Positions 16,946 to 26,211 are shown, numbered from the stretch's first letter. The stretch is 64,000 bases of DNA from Bacteroidia bacterium (GCA_009930305.1 RZYM01000007.1:31375-95374); one strand, 5' to 3'. Notes: generated by a model from the letters alone, not told the origin. Translations and numbers: made by a program.

Positions 16946-18487
16946 ATGAAAATGAATCTCATTCATCAAATTAAAGAAGTTCTTATTCTAAGTGCTATGA
17001 TTTTGGCACTATCTGCTTGTAATAAGGGTGCTTCAAATACCACCGGTTGGAAATATAATGATGCCGAATACGGTGGCTTCCAAGTTGTAGATAAATACGA
17101 ACAGGATACCCCTCCGGGCATGGTGCTTGTAGGTGGTGGTACATTCACTATGGGTCGTGTTAACGAAGATACCTATGCTGAATGGAATAACTACCCACGT
17201 CGTGTTACCGTTAACACATTCTACATGGATCAATATGAGATTTCAAACCGTGATTGGAAAGAATATGTGTATTGGGTTAATTTGATGTACGGAAAGTCTG
17301 TTTCTGAAAAATGTCGTCCTGACTCAACGGTTTGGCGCGAAGAGCTTGCTTACAATGAACCATACTTGAATTACTATTTTACACACGTTGCATATGATAT
17401 GTATCCTGTAGTAGGTGTTTCATGGGAACAAGCTACAGATTACTGCGTTTGGCGTTCTGATCGTGTTAATGAACGTATTTTAAAAGAAGAGGGTGTTGTA
17501 GATTTTCCTGATTTTTCTGAAATATACAGAGACTCAACAAAAGCGACTTCAGATACTATAGCAAAAGAGAAAGTATTTAATACTGCTAAATATCTTAAAA
17601 GTAATGAATATAATCCGGATCGCGAAAAGAGTTCTATAAAAACAGAATTCGGTGATGTTCGTAAAACAAACATGTCTGATGGTTTGTTACTTCCTGAGTA
17701 TCGTCTACCAACCGAAGCAGAATGGGAATTCGCTGCATACGGTATCACATCTGAAGAAGGCATGGAAAATTATGATGCAAAACGTATTTTCCCTTGGGAT
17801 GGTGCTCAAACAAGAAATCCTAATAAGAAGGCTCGTGGTAAAATTTTGGCCAACTTCGCAAGAGGAAGAGGTGATATGATGGGTGTTGCCGGAGACTTAA
17901 ATGATAAGGCAACAATTACAGCACCGGTAAATTCATTCTGGCCTAATGATGTAGGTTTGTATAACATGGCTGGTAACGTTAACGAGTGGACAATGGATGT
18001 GTATCGTCAAACAAGTACAGATGAGGTTCAAGAATACAACCCATTCCGTGGTAACATATATATGGCTCCTGTAAAAGATTCTTTGAACAAATTTGAATTA
18101 GATAGTCTTGGTCGTCTTAAATATGCTGTTGAATATTCGAAAGAAGATAGCATGGCAGCGTATGCTAAATTAGATGTACGTAACTACAATGATGGTGATG
18201 CACGAAGCAGTTATAACCGTGACAAATGGAAAGAAGTTGTTGATCCGGATATAGCTACGAAACGTTTGTATGATGCTGACGAACAAACTGACCCAGAAAG
18301 TTTATTAACAACGAAGATTTCAAACACAAGTCGTGTTTATAAAGGTGGTAGCTGGAAAGATCGTTCATACTGGTTAAGCCCTGCAACACGTCGTTATATG
18401 GAACAATCAAAACGTGCTAATGATATAGGTTTCCGTTGTGCTATGAATCGTGTAGGTTCTGATAAGGGTAACAATTCTAAAGAGTAA
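16946..18487 (+). CDS. gldK: GldK/PorK-like lipoprotein with SUMF1 fold
   Basis: This 513-aa protein has a lipoprotein signal (lipobox SAC with Cys about 26). It then carries a formylglycine-generating-enzyme-like (SUMF1/FGE) domain: GGTFTMGR near 68, EISNRDWKEY, PVVGVSWEQATDYC, LPTEAEWEFAAYG, NMAGNVNEW and, at the end, VYKGGSWKDR and IGFRCAMNR. The N-terminal GWKYNDAEYGGFQV segment is typical of GldK/PorK, the outer-membrane-ring lipoprotein of the type IX secretion system. Such family members are usually treated as structural, not catalytic. The expected partners gldL, gldM and gldN do not follow; an M16 peptidase gene does. A terminator ends the gene immediately. Confidence 0.8.
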   Translation: MKMNLIHQIKEVLILSAMILALSACNKGASNTTGWKYNDAEYGGFQVVDKYEQDTPPGMVLVGGGTFTMGRVNEDTYAEWNNYPRRVTVNTFYMDQYEISNRDWKEYVYWVNLMYGKSVSEKCRPDSTVWREELAYNEPYLNYYFTHVAYDMYPVVGVSWEQATDYCVWRSDRVNERILKEEGVVDFPDFSEIYRDSTKATSDTIAKEKVFNTAKYLKSNEYNPDREKSSIKTEFGDVRKTNMSDGLLLPEYRLPTEAEWEFAAYGITSEEGMENYDAKRIFPWDGAQTRNPNKKARGKILANFARGRGDMMGVAGDLNDKATITAPVNSFWPNDVGLYNMAGNVNEWTMDVYRQTSTDEVQEYNPFRGNIYMAPVKDSLNKFELDSLGRLKYAVEYSKEDSMAAYAKLDVRNYNDGDARSSYNRDKWKEVVDPDIATKRLYDADEQTDPESLLTTKISNTSRVYKGGSWKDRSYWLSPATRRYMEQSKRANDIGFRCAMNRVGSDKGNNSKE

Positions 18488-18506
18488 TTTGAAATAGTAA
18501 AATATT

Positions 18507-18537
18507 AAAAGGATAGCTTCCGGCTATCCTTTTTTTG
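18507..18537 (+). terminator. Terminator after the gldK-like gene
   Basis: GGATAGC (18511-18517) pairs with GCTATCC (18523-18529) around a 5-nt loop, preceded by AAAA and followed by seven T. Confidence 0.9.
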
Positions 18538-18558
18538 TATATATCAAGAGTCTGTTTT

Positions 18559-19779
18559 ATGAACATAGAAACTACAACATTATCGAATGGAATTAGGCTT
18601 ATTCATGTGCGATGTAAGGGTGATGTAGCTTATTGCGGAGTGATGGTAAATGTAGGAACACGTGATGAGTTGCAATCCGAAAATGGCATGGCTCATCTCA
18701 CAGAACATATTCTATTTAAGGGTACTGAAAAAAGAAATTATATTCAGATAATAAATAGAATTGAAGATGTTGGAGGCGAAATGAATGCTTATACAACAAA
18801 AGAAGAGACAACTATATATGCGCTTTTTTTAAAACGTTATATTGAACGTGCAATGGAACTTATTGCAGATATGATTTTCAATTATAAGTTTGATGAGAGT
18901 TTATTACAAAAAGAAAAAGAGGTTATTGCAGACGAAATAGATTCATATACAGATGATCCATCTGAACTTATATTAGACGATTTTGAAGATGAACTATTTG
19001 CGGGACATTCGTTAGGAAGAAATACATTAGGCTCTAAAAAAATATTGTCAAAAATTACTGCAGATGCTCTAAAATCTTTTATTGGCAGATGTTATACTAC
19101 CGACGAAATGGTATTTTATAGTATGGGTGAGTTTAGTTTTGAAAGGGTCGAAAAGTTGGCTCAAAAGATATTTGGAATATATCCAAGTACAAAACGTTTG
19201 TTTAAACGCACTGCTCCCATAAATTATGAACCTAAAACACTCACAAAGCATAAGGCGACTTCGCAAGTTCATTTAGCTTTTGGCAATAGAGCATATAACG
19301 CATATGATGATAAACGTTATCCATTTTTCTTACTAAATAATATTCTGGGCGGGGGTAATATGAATAGTCGTTTAAACATGGCTTTGCGAGAGAAACATGG
19401 CTTAGTTTATTCGGTCGAATCTATGTACACTCCATATTCTGATGTAGGTAATTGGAATGTATATCTTGGGACAGATTCTGAAGATGTTGAATTGGCAATG
19501 AAGTTAGTACATAATGAAATTGAGGAATTGAAAAGTAAAAGATTGTCAGGCAATAAACTTCAAAAGCTTAAGGCTCAATGGATAGCTCAAATGGTTATAG
19601 CAGGTGAAAATAGGGAGAATTGGTTGATGGGTGTGGTAAAACAATTTATGAATACCGGAAAGGTAGAATCGAAAAAGGAAATCGAATCAATTGTTTCTGC
19701 AATAACCGAAAATGAATTGCAAACTGTTGCGGAAGAAATATTGGATGAAGGTAAATTTACTTATTTGTACTACAGATGA
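18559..19779 (+). CDS. M16-family zinc metallopeptidase
   Basis: This is a 406-aa insulinase-like (M16) peptidase. The inverted zinc motif HLTEH (His46, Glu49, His50) is intact in the first half. A further acidic segment (EKEVIADEI) supplies the distal Glu ligand. The second half has the inactive-domain features, including LNMALREKHGLVYSV. I start at 18559 (MNIETTTLSNG), the standard position of this family, not at the codon 24 nt upstream, which lies in the terminator of the previous gene. Its last codons overlap the O-methyltransferase start by 4 nt, implying translational coupling. Substrate is unknown; such proteins degrade or process small peptides. Confidence 0.93.
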   Translation: MNIETTTLSNGIRLIHVRCKGDVAYCGVMVNVGTRDELQSENGMAHLTEHILFKGTEKRNYIQIINRIEDVGGEMNAYTTKEETTIYALFLKRYIERAMELIADMIFNYKFDESLLQKEKEVIADEIDSYTDDPSELILDDFEDELFAGHSLGRNTLGSKKILSKITADALKSFIGRCYTTDEMVFYSMGEFSFERVEKLAQKIFGIYPSTKRLFKRTAPINYEPKTLTKHKATSQVHLAFGNRAYNAYDDKRYPFFLLNNILGGGNMNSRLNMALREKHGLVYSVESMYTPYSDVGNWNVYLGTDSEDVELAMKLVHNEIEELKSKRLSGNKLQKLKAQWIAQMVIAGENRENWLMGVVKQFMNTGKVESKKEIESIVSAITENELQTVAEEILDEGKFTYLYYR

Positions 19780-20408
19780 CCGAAGAAATAGAACAATATA
19801 TTAAGCAGCACTCGCAAAAAGAGGACCCATTATTGACGCGTTTAAATAGAGATGCAAATGTAAAGCTACTTAACCCGCGTATGGTATCCGGTCATATACA
19901 AGGTCGATTGTTAAGTATGATATCGTATATGATACGTCCTAAAAGAATACTTGAAATAGGAACTTATGTAGGATACTCTGCAATGTGTTTGGCTGAGGGT
20001 TTGGCCGAAGGTGGTAAGGTAATAACTATTGATATAGATGAGGAAATTGAAGACATGGCAAGGTCTTATATCGAACAGTCTGAATATGCAGATAAAATAG
20101 ATTTTAGAATTGCAGATGCTTTAAAGTTGATACCTGAATTGGATGAGGTATTTGATTTAATCTTTATTGATGGCGATAAACGCGAATACAAAGCCTATTA
20201 TGAAGCAGCATACGATAAATTGCATCAGGGTGGATTTATGTTGATTGATAATACATTATGGAATGGCAAAGTTTTAAATCCGGCTGCTTCTTGGGATCAT
20301 CAAACTCAAGCTCTTATCGAATTCAACGATTTTTTGGCAGCAGACGAGCGTGTGGATCGTTTTATATTACCTCTGCGTGATGGTTTGACATTTGTGCGTA
20401 AGCGTTAA
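19776..20408 (+). CDS. SAM-dependent O-methyltransferase
   Basis: This 210-aa protein resembles the bacterial caffeoyl-CoA/catechol-type O-methyltransferases (Methyltransf_3). SAM motif I is ILEIGTYVGYSAM (residues 58-70). It is followed by the acidic VITIDIDEE, the metal-site region DLIFIDGDKREY near 128, and LIDNTLWNGKVL near 157. The ATG overlaps the end of the M16 peptidase gene by 4 nt (ATGA), so the two form an operon. The substrate is unknown; some members methylate tRNA or catechol-like compounds. Confidence 0.9.
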   Translation: MTEEIEQYIKQHSQKEDPLLTRLNRDANVKLLNPRMVSGHIQGRLLSMISYMIRPKRILEIGTYVGYSAMCLAEGLAEGGKVITIDIDEEIEDMARSYIEQSEYADKIDFRIADALKLIPELDEVFDLIFIDGDKREYKAYYEAAYDKLHQGGFMLIDNTLWNGKVLNPAASWDHQTQALIEFNDFLAADERVDRFILPLRDGLTFVRKR

Positions 20409-20434
20409 GATATACTACTGAGAATAGGGAATAA

Positions 20435-20464
20435 TTGTTTTTTAATCGAAAACTCATACCTTTG
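20435..20464 (+). promoter_or_regulatory. Promoter of the rbfA operon
   Basis: TTG (20435-20437), a 19-nt spacer and TACCTTTG (20457-20464) match the Bacteroidota promoter. It lies about 10 nt before the rbfA ATG at 20475, so the mRNA leader is nearly absent. Confidence 0.7.
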
Positions 20465-20474
20465 TAAAAAAAAT

Positions 20475-20813
20475 ATGGAAGCAACAAGACAAAATAAAAT
20501 TGCAAGACTGATACAAAAGGATATCAGCGAAATTTTCTTGGGCATGACACATTCGATGCCTGGAATCTTGGTTACTACTACAAATGTTCGTGTTAGTCCC
20601 GATTTAAGCGTAGCTAGAATATATTTGAGTATATTTCCTACTGAAAAATCGCAAGAATTATTGGATTTGATTAATAGTAAATCTGCAAGCATTCGTTACG
20701 ATTTATCACAACGTACTCGTTTTCAACTACGTACGGTACCAACATTGTCGTTCTTTATAGATGACTCACTTGATTACATTGAACACATAGACAAATTGCT
20801 AAAGAAACTGTGA
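20475..20813 (+). CDS. rbfA: 30S ribosome-binding factor A
   Basis: RbfA (112 aa) is a small KH-fold assembly factor that binds immature 30S subunits near the 5' end of 16S rRNA. The typical start RQNKIARLIQKDISEIF, the ITTTNVRVSPDLSVARIYLS-like core, and the end LRTVPTLSFFIDDSLDYIEHI are all present. It leads an apparent operon of four genes. The stop overlaps the next start as GTGA, with GTG as the initiation codon of the permease gene. Confidence 0.96.
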   Translation: MEATRQNKIARLIQKDISEIFLGMTHSMPGILVTTTNVRVSPDLSVARIYLSIFPTEKSQELLDLINSKSASIRYDLSQRTRFQLRTVPTLSFFIDDSLDYIEHIDKLLKKL

Positions 20814-22021
20814 ATCTGCCGCTATACATAGCCGGACGTTATTTGTTCTCAAAAAAATCGCATCACGCAATTAATATTGTATCACTTATATCGGTGTGTG
20901 GTGTTGCGGTGGGAACAATGGCTTTGGTATGTGTATTATCTGTATTTAATGGTTTCCAAGGAATTGTCGAAGGCTTATTCGGCAATTTTGATCCTCAACT
21001 TAAAATAACTGCAAAACAAGTTAAGGTTTTTGACCCTGTTTTTGTGTCAAAAATATCAGAAATGCCTGATGTTGAATATTGTAGCGAGGTGTTAGAAGAA
21101 AATGCGCTTTTAGTTTTTCGTGATAAACAAACTCCGGTTGTAGTAAAAGGTGTTCCTGATGATTATGCTAAAATAAATCATATATCCGACATTATTTTAG
21201 ATGGTGATTTTAAAATAAAAGAAGGCTCATTTGACATGGCAGTAGGCGGAATTGGCTTGGTGCGAACTATAGGCTGTGGTGTGCATTACGTAGATCCGTT
21301 ACAATTGTATGCGCCAAAGCGAAATGGAAATGTCAATATGCTAAGACCTGACGATGCTTTTAAAAGAGAAATTGCATTTTTAACAGGTATTTTCATGGTG
21401 CAGCAAGAAAAGTATGACAATAACTTGCTGATAGTTTCAATGTCACTGGCTCGCCGTTTATTTGATTATGAAAAGGAAGTATCTGCTGTCGAAATAAAAT
21501 TGAAGGATGGTGTAAATGAAAAAAAAGTGCAAGAAAGTATATCTGAAATGTTAGGAGATGATTTTTCTGTACTAAATAGATATGAGCAGCAAGAAGACTT
21601 TTTTAGAATGATGGAGATTGAAAAGTGGATTACATATCTTATTTTGTCTTTTATATTATTGATAGCTGTGTTTAATATAATAGGTTCGTTGTCGATGCTT
21701 ATGATAGACAAAAAGGAGGATATCAAGATACTTGAAAATATGGGAGCATCACAAAAGCTTATTTTTAGAATATTCTTGCTTGAAGGATGGCTTATTTCCT
21801 TTGTTGGTGTTATTTTTGGCGTAATTTTTGGTTTAATATTATGCTGGTTGCAAATGCAGTTTGGTTTAGTAAGTTTAGGAACGGAAGGCTCTTTTATTGT
21901 TGATGCATATCCTGTAAAAGTTCAGTTCTTAGATATTATATTGGTTTTCGCAACTGTTGGAATTTTAGGTTTGTTAGCGTCTTTTTATCCTGCAAAACAA
22001 GTTTATAAACGTAATAATTAA
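20810..22021 (+). CDS. LolC/E-type ABC transporter permease (FtsX-like)
   Basis: This is a 403-aa MacB/FtsX-superfamily permease with an N-terminal transmembrane helix (about 23-50), a large periplasmic domain (50-270) and three C-terminal helices. The start IAGRYLFSKKSHHAINIVSLIS is typical of LolC/LolE proteins, which release lipoproteins from the inner membrane. Translation begins at GTG overlapping the rbfA stop, a coupled start. No ABC ATPase gene is adjacent, so LolD would be encoded elsewhere. The lipoprotein-release role is an inference from family resemblance. Confidence 0.88.
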   Translation: MNLPLYIAGRYLFSKKSHHAINIVSLISVCGVAVGTMALVCVLSVFNGFQGIVEGLFGNFDPQLKITAKQVKVFDPVFVSKISEMPDVEYCSEVLEENALLVFRDKQTPVVVKGVPDDYAKINHISDIILDGDFKIKEGSFDMAVGGIGLVRTIGCGVHYVDPLQLYAPKRNGNVNMLRPDDAFKREIAFLTGIFMVQQEKYDNNLLIVSMSLARRLFDYEKEVSAVEIKLKDGVNEKKVQESISEMLGDDFSVLNRYEQQEDFFRMMEIEKWITYLILSFILLIAVFNIIGSLSMLMIDKKEDIKILENMGASQKLIFRIFLLEGWLISFVGVIFGVIFGLILCWLQMQFGLVSLGTEGSFIVDAYPVKVQFLDIILVFATVGILGLLASFYPAKQVYKRNN

Positions 22022-22025
22022 AAAT

Positions 22026-22556
22026 ATGAGAAAGCTATTTTGTATAATCTTTTTAGTTGTTTCATGTGTGTTTACATCATTCTCGCAATCAGACCTAATG
22101 AAATATGTAGCCCTGTACGAAGGCTGTGTTGATGATGAAGAATCTGAAATTTATGGAGGAACTTATGGTGAATATCCTAATACTTTAATAGATGCGGTTT
22201 TTCCGGGAGGTGATGTTGAATTATCCTTGTTTATATATAGAAATACCGAAACTCAAGAAGTTTACAGTGGCGAATTGGATTCAGATGGTAATCCGCTACT
22301 AGTTGTAGGAGAGGTATTAGTGGAATTTGTAATTGATCGTTGCGGCAAGCCCGGACGCTTTAAAGTAGTGCAATCGCTTACTGACGAGCAAGATGCCGAG
22401 GCTTTACGTGTTATGGAGAACCTTCCTATATTTAAGTCTGCAACTCTTGATGGGTATCGTGTAAAATCAGCATATATTGCTCATGTAAAGTTTAGTAAAG
22501 ATCATTGGATTGTAAAAGAACCTGAACCAAGTTATGATGATTATTACTATTATTGA
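22026..22556 (+). CDS. Periplasmic TonB C-terminal-like protein
   Basis: This 176-aa protein has a Sec signal peptide (residues 1-20, ending SFSQ). It then has a segment resembling the TonB C-terminal fold: GEVLVEFVIDRCGKPGRFKV followed by DAEALRVMENLPIFKSATLDG and the strand VKSAYIAHVKF. It ends in an acidic, tyrosine-rich tail (five Tyr in the last six residues). It lacks the N-terminal membrane anchor and proline-rich spacer of a true energy transducer, so direct coupling to ExbB/D is unlikely. It begins 4 nt after the permease gene. Role unknown. Confidence 0.7.
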   Translation: MRKLFCIIFLVVSCVFTSFSQSDLMKYVALYEGCVDDEESEIYGGTYGEYPNTLIDAVFPGGDVELSLFIYRNTETQEVYSGELDSDGNPLLVVGEVLVEFVIDRCGKPGRFKVVQSLTDEQDAEALRVMENLPIFKSATLDGYRVKSAYIAHVKFSKDHWIVKEPEPSYDDYYYY

Positions 22557-22571
22557 TAATTAATATCTATT

Positions 22572-23168
22572 ATGTTAGCCATTGGAGATACTATTGTTAG
22601 TTTAGATGTTCTTACTCAGGAGTTCTTATGCAATATTAATCATTGCAAGGGAATTTGTTGTGTTGAGGGCGACAGTGGAGCTCCGATAACAAAAGAGGAA
22701 GCCGAAATCATTGAAAATCTTCTTTCAGAACTGAAACCCTATCTAACAAAAGAAGCGCTTGATGTAATTGATAGGCAAGGAGTTGCATATACTGATATTG
22801 AGGGAGAATTTGTTATATCAATCGTGAATGATAAAGAATGTGTGTTTACATATAAGGAAAATGGTATTTGGAAATGTGCAATAGAAAGACTATACACAGA
22901 GGGTAAAATAAATTTTAAAAAGCCTATTTCCTGTCATTTATATCCAATAAGATTGAAGCAATACAGGAAATTTATGGCAGTCGAATATCATAAATGGGAG
23001 GTTTGTAGTCATGCTTGCGTTGAAGGGAAACGTATAAAACTGCCCGTATATAAATTTCTGAAAGAGCCTCTGATAAGGCGTTTTGGTGAGGCCTGGTATG
23101 CAGAACTCGAACTAACTGCAAAAGAGTATTTAAAGTCAGATTATGCTAAGAATAAAGCTAATAAATGA
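22572..23168 (+). CDS. DUF3109 cysteine-rich protein
   Basis: This 198-aa protein is of the DUF3109 family. It carries conserved cysteines in CNINHCKGICC (residues 17-27), a mid-protein CVFTYKENGIWKCAIE, then ISCHLYPIR and EVCSHACVEG. The pattern suggests a metal- or Fe-S-binding fold related to YkgJ-type proteins; the function is not known. It is the last gene of the rbfA operon, 15 nt after the TonB-like gene. Confidence 0.85.
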   Translation: MLAIGDTIVSLDVLTQEFLCNINHCKGICCVEGDSGAPITKEEAEIIENLLSELKPYLTKEALDVIDRQGVAYTDIEGEFVISIVNDKECVFTYKENGIWKCAIERLYTEGKINFKKPISCHLYPIRLKQYRKFMAVEYHKWEVCSHACVEGKRIKLPVYKFLKEPLIRRFGEAWYAELELTAKEYLKSDYAKNKANK

Positions 23169-23240
23169 TGCTTTAATATCTTGATTATCTGATAACTGCA
23201 AAAATTAATAAAATCTGCAGTAAAAAAACGACATTTCGTG

Positions 23241-23271
23241 TTGCATAAAAACAAAAAAGGAAGTACCTTTG
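23241..23271 (+). promoter_or_regulatory. Promoter of tRNA-Leu
   Basis: TTG (23241-23243), a 20-nt spacer and TACCTTTG (23264-23271) form a canonical promoter. The tRNA begins 12 nt after the -7 box. Confidence 0.75.
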
Positions 23272-23282
23272 CCGTGCATTAG

Positions 23283-23370
23283 GCCTGAGTGGTGGAATGG
23301 TAGACACGAAGGACTTAAAATCCTTTGGTCAGTGATGGCTGTGCGGGTTCAAGTCCCGCCTCAGGTACCA
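23283..23370 (+). tRNA. tRNA-Leu (anticodon UAA)
   Basis: The acceptor GCCTGAG (23283-23289) pairs with CTCAGGT (23360-23366, one G-U). The anticodon stem is AAGGA/TCCTT with loop CTTAAAA, giving anticodon TAA at 23316-23318. A long class II variable arm precedes the T arm, which carries GGGTTCAAGTCCC. The 3' CCA is encoded (23368-23370). Confidence 0.97.
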
Positions 23371-23410
23371 AGAGAGATTTTTCTGTTGAAGAGAAGTCTC
23401 TCTTTTTTAT
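23371..23410 (+). terminator. Terminator after tRNA-Leu
   Basis: AGAGAGA (23371-23377) pairs with TCTCTCT (23397-23403), followed by a T run. Confidence 0.75.
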
Positions 23411-23544
23411 TTGCATCTTACATTGTTTGCTTTTTTGTTTTCAATTGCGTATTTTTGTCTACAAATGCTTGAAATGCGTATTTGAAAGGCATATTACTTA
23501 TCTAATATAGTTCCAGTATAAATTTGTTTGAAACATATTAAAAT

Positions 23545-24918
23545 ATGAAAACATTTTTGCTTCGTCTATGGGCGAAAATTATAGAATTTGTTAATATTAA
23601 GGAAGATACTGATATTGATGCAACTATGTCTTCTGTTAGAAAATCAGTAGAATTTAGAGGCTCGAATGCGTGGCTATTGTCTTGTGCAATAATTGTAGCA
23701 TCAGTAGGTTTAAACATAAATTCAACAGCTGTTATAATAGGTGCGATGCTAATATCTCCATTAATGGGGCCTATTAATGGTGTAGGTGTTGCTGTGGGTA
23801 TTAGCGATTCGACTTTGCTTAGGCGTTCGCTTTGGAACTTCGGTGTTATGGTTTTAATAAGTTTAATCTCGTCAACTACATATTTTTTGATAAGTCCACT
23901 TAGTGATGCACAATCAGAATTGTTAGCTAGAACTAATCCTACTATATATGATGTATTTATTGCATTCTTTGGTGGTATCGCAGGTATGTTGGCGATTTCT
24001 CGTAAGGGACAAGCTCTTACTATTGTGTCTGGGGTAGCTATTGCAACAGCCTTGATGCCTCCTTTGTGTACTGCCGGATATGGAATAGCAACAGGTAGTT
24101 GGATATTTGCTTTGGGAGCTCTGTATTTGTTTTTTATTAACTCGTTTTTTATAGCTATAGCATCATTGATAATGGTTAAATATTTGCGTTTCCCTGTAAA
24201 TCAATATCTCGATCAGCATAAGCAGAGAATGGTTAAACGTAGTATTTATATATTTTCAATAATCGTATTAGTGCCGAGTGTATTTATGGCTATAAGTGTA
24301 GTGCGCGAAACAGCTTTTAATTCTGCCGGTTCAAAGTATTTACATGATATTCAAAAAAGCGAGATGTTTGCAGATGTAGAAATGGTAAATTCTCGTAAAG
24401 AATATTCAAGCAAAGGAAGTACAATATTTATTTCTTTTATAGGGAAACCCTTAGATGATACTCAGAAAGCATATTTAAATGAACATCTCGATGTTTATGG
24501 CTTAAAAGGAACAAAGTTAAATGTGAAACAAACAGGTGAGAATTTATATGTGAATGCACAAGAAGGATATATCACAAAATTAATAGATAAAAAAGATGCA
24601 TTAATACAGAAACTAGAATTGTCTGTTGATAGTTTAGATAATGAGTTGAGTAAAACGCATTCCTCAGTAGAAATGTATAAGCATATTGCTAAGGAAATTG
24701 CAGTGCAGTATCCTAATGTTGAAAAATTCTCAGTAACTCATGTCATAACAACCCAAACCTTAGATTTAAAACAAGATACAATTCCTATATTGTTTGTTGA
24801 GTGGAAACAAGATTCTGATACTATTCAAAATCAGGCCTTATCGAATTGGCTTAAAGTACGTCTTGATATACCAAAACTTCAAGTTAAAACAGCTAATTCA
24901 GTATTGACAAAGCAATAG
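23545..24918 (+). CDS. DUF389 integral membrane protein
   Basis: This 457-aa protein has six or so hydrophobic segments between residues 40 and 260. It includes the family-typical SCAIIVASVGLNINSTAVIIG, AMLISPLMGPINGVGVAVG and the glycine-rich VSGVAIATALMPPLCTAGYG. A soluble C-terminal half carries a short coiled coil (about 350-380). It matches the DUF389 family, of unknown function and suspected to be a transporter. It is monocistronic and ends 8 nt from the convergent rmuC. Confidence 0.88.
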   Translation: MKTFLLRLWAKIIEFVNIKEDTDIDATMSSVRKSVEFRGSNAWLLSCAIIVASVGLNINSTAVIIGAMLISPLMGPINGVGVAVGISDSTLLRRSLWNFGVMVLISLISSTTYFLISPLSDAQSELLARTNPTIYDVFIAFFGGIAGMLAISRKGQALTIVSGVAIATALMPPLCTAGYGIATGSWIFALGALYLFFINSFFIAIASLIMVKYLRFPVNQYLDQHKQRMVKRSIYIFSIIVLVPSVFMAISVVRETAFNSAGSKYLHDIQKSEMFADVEMVNSRKEYSSKGSTIFISFIGKPLDDTQKAYLNEHLDVYGLKGTKLNVKQTGENLYVNAQEGYITKLIDKKDALIQKLELSVDSLDNELSKTHSSVEMYKHIAKEIAVQYPNVEKFSVTHVITTQTLDLKQDTIPILFVEWKQDSDTIQNQALSNWLKVRLDIPKLQVKTANSVLTKQ

Positions 24919-24926
24919 AAACAGAT

Positions 24927-26168
24927 TTATTCAGTGTCGCTTATAACGTCGCTTATCTTTTTCTGTGTGTTGGCACCTAATTTCTTTAGGTTTTCCATGC
25001 GTCCCAGAATGGTATCACCATATTTTGACGACTCTGATAATTTGTTCATTGCATTGTGATATGATGTGGAACTTGCATCGAGCGATTTCCCTATTTTTGA
25101 CATATCCTCTAAAAAGCCAACAAATTTGTCGTATAACTTACCGCTTTCTGTAGCAATAGCAAGTACATTGTTCTTTTGATTTTCTTGTTTCCAAATAAAA
25201 GAAACAGTACGCATCGTAGCCAATAGTGTACTGGCTGATACCAGCACAACATTTTTACGCATGGCCTTATCGAAGAGTTCCAAGTCGTTTTGTAGAGCTA
25301 ATGTTAGTGCAGGCTCGACTGCCACATATAAGAAAACATAGTCGGGAGCATTTATTTTATATAGTGAGGGATAATTTTTACTGCTTAGCTCCTGTATGTG
25401 TTTATTAATGCTTTGCAGATGCTCAGCTAAAGCTGCAGCACGCTTATTTTCATTTTCAGCGTTAAAGTATCTTTCGTATGCAGTTAGAGATACCTTGCTA
25501 TCAATTATAAAGTTTTTACTATCGGGTAAGTTTATAATAAAGTCGGGACGAACATTTGTATTTTCGTCTGTTTTGTAGTTTGGCTGATACAAATAATGAA
25601 CGCCTTTTTCAAGGCCTGATTTCTCAAGAAGTGTTTCAAGTTGCATTTCGCCCCAATCTCCTTGAAATTTACTATCACCCTTTAAAGCCATTGTAAGTTT
25701 TTGAGCATCATCGCTAATTTGAAGATTTGCTTTTATAATTTGATCTATTTGTACTTTGAGGCTTGCTTTCTCGCGTGTTTCGTTGTTGTAAGTATCTTCA
25801 ACTTTCTTTTCAAATGACTGAATTCTTTCTTTTAAAGGATTTAGAATGCTGCCTATTTTTTCGGCATTAATATCAGAAAATGATTTTGTTTTTTCTTCCA
25901 TAATTTCACCTGCCAGCAAGCGAAACTCCTTATTTAAATCTTCTCTAATATGTTGAATTTCTTCTTTTTGCGAGTCGAGCTTTTCTTGTAGGGCATCATT
26001 CTTGCTTTTATATTCGGCTGACAATTTTATGTTTTCTTGCAACTCTTGTTGTTTTTGCTCTAACTGCTGTTTTGTTTCGGTTAAATGCTTTGATAATATG
26101 CGATATACTATAATTGCGATAATAACGCCGAGGGTTAAGCCTATTAATAAAAATATGATGTTTGGCAT
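24927..26168 (-). CDS. rmuC: DNA recombination protein RmuC
   Basis: RmuC-family proteins are thought to limit inversions and other rearrangements at short inverted repeats. This 413-aa protein has an N-terminal membrane helix (3-24), a long coiled coil (about 25-150) and the RmuC nuclease-like domain (about 165-370). That domain shows GDWGEMQLETLLEKSGL, RPDFIINLPDSKNFIIDSKVSL and YVFLYVAVEPAL. Length and architecture are normal. The D-x-K core (IDSKV) is intact. Confidence 0.93.
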   Translation of the reverse strand: MPNIIFLLIGLTLGVIIAIIVYRILSKHLTETKQQLEQKQQELQENIKLSAEYKSKNDALQEKLDSQKEEIQHIREDLNKEFRLLAGEIMEEKTKSFSDINAEKIGSILNPLKERIQSFEKKVEDTYNNETREKASLKVQIDQIIKANLQISDDAQKLTMALKGDSKFQGDWGEMQLETLLEKSGLEKGVHYLYQPNYKTDENTNVRPDFIINLPDSKNFIIDSKVSLTAYERYFNAENENKRAAALAEHLQSINKHIQELSSKNYPSLYKINAPDYVFLYVAVEPALTLALQNDLELFDKAMRKNVVLVSASTLLATMRTVSFIWKQENQKNNVLAIATESGKLYDKFVGFLEDMSKIGKSLDASSTSYHNAMNKLSESSKYGDTILGRMENLKKLGANTQKKISDVISDTE

Positions 26169-26211
26169 GGTGAATGGGTTAAGGGTTAATGGTTCTGGGT
26201 GAATGGGTTAA
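26169..26211. repeat. 14-bp direct repeat pair between rmuC and an ATPase gene
   Basis: GGTGAATGGGTTAA occurs at 26169-26182 and 26198-26211. The sequence between them also contains GGGTTAATGG. The whole 54-bp spacer is G/T-rich compared with its surroundings. Confidence 0.8.

Noticed and set aside
16946..18487. Catalytic formylglycine-generating enzyme
   Set aside because: The N-terminal segment and lipoprotein signal fit GldK/PorK, and no sulfatase gene is nearby.
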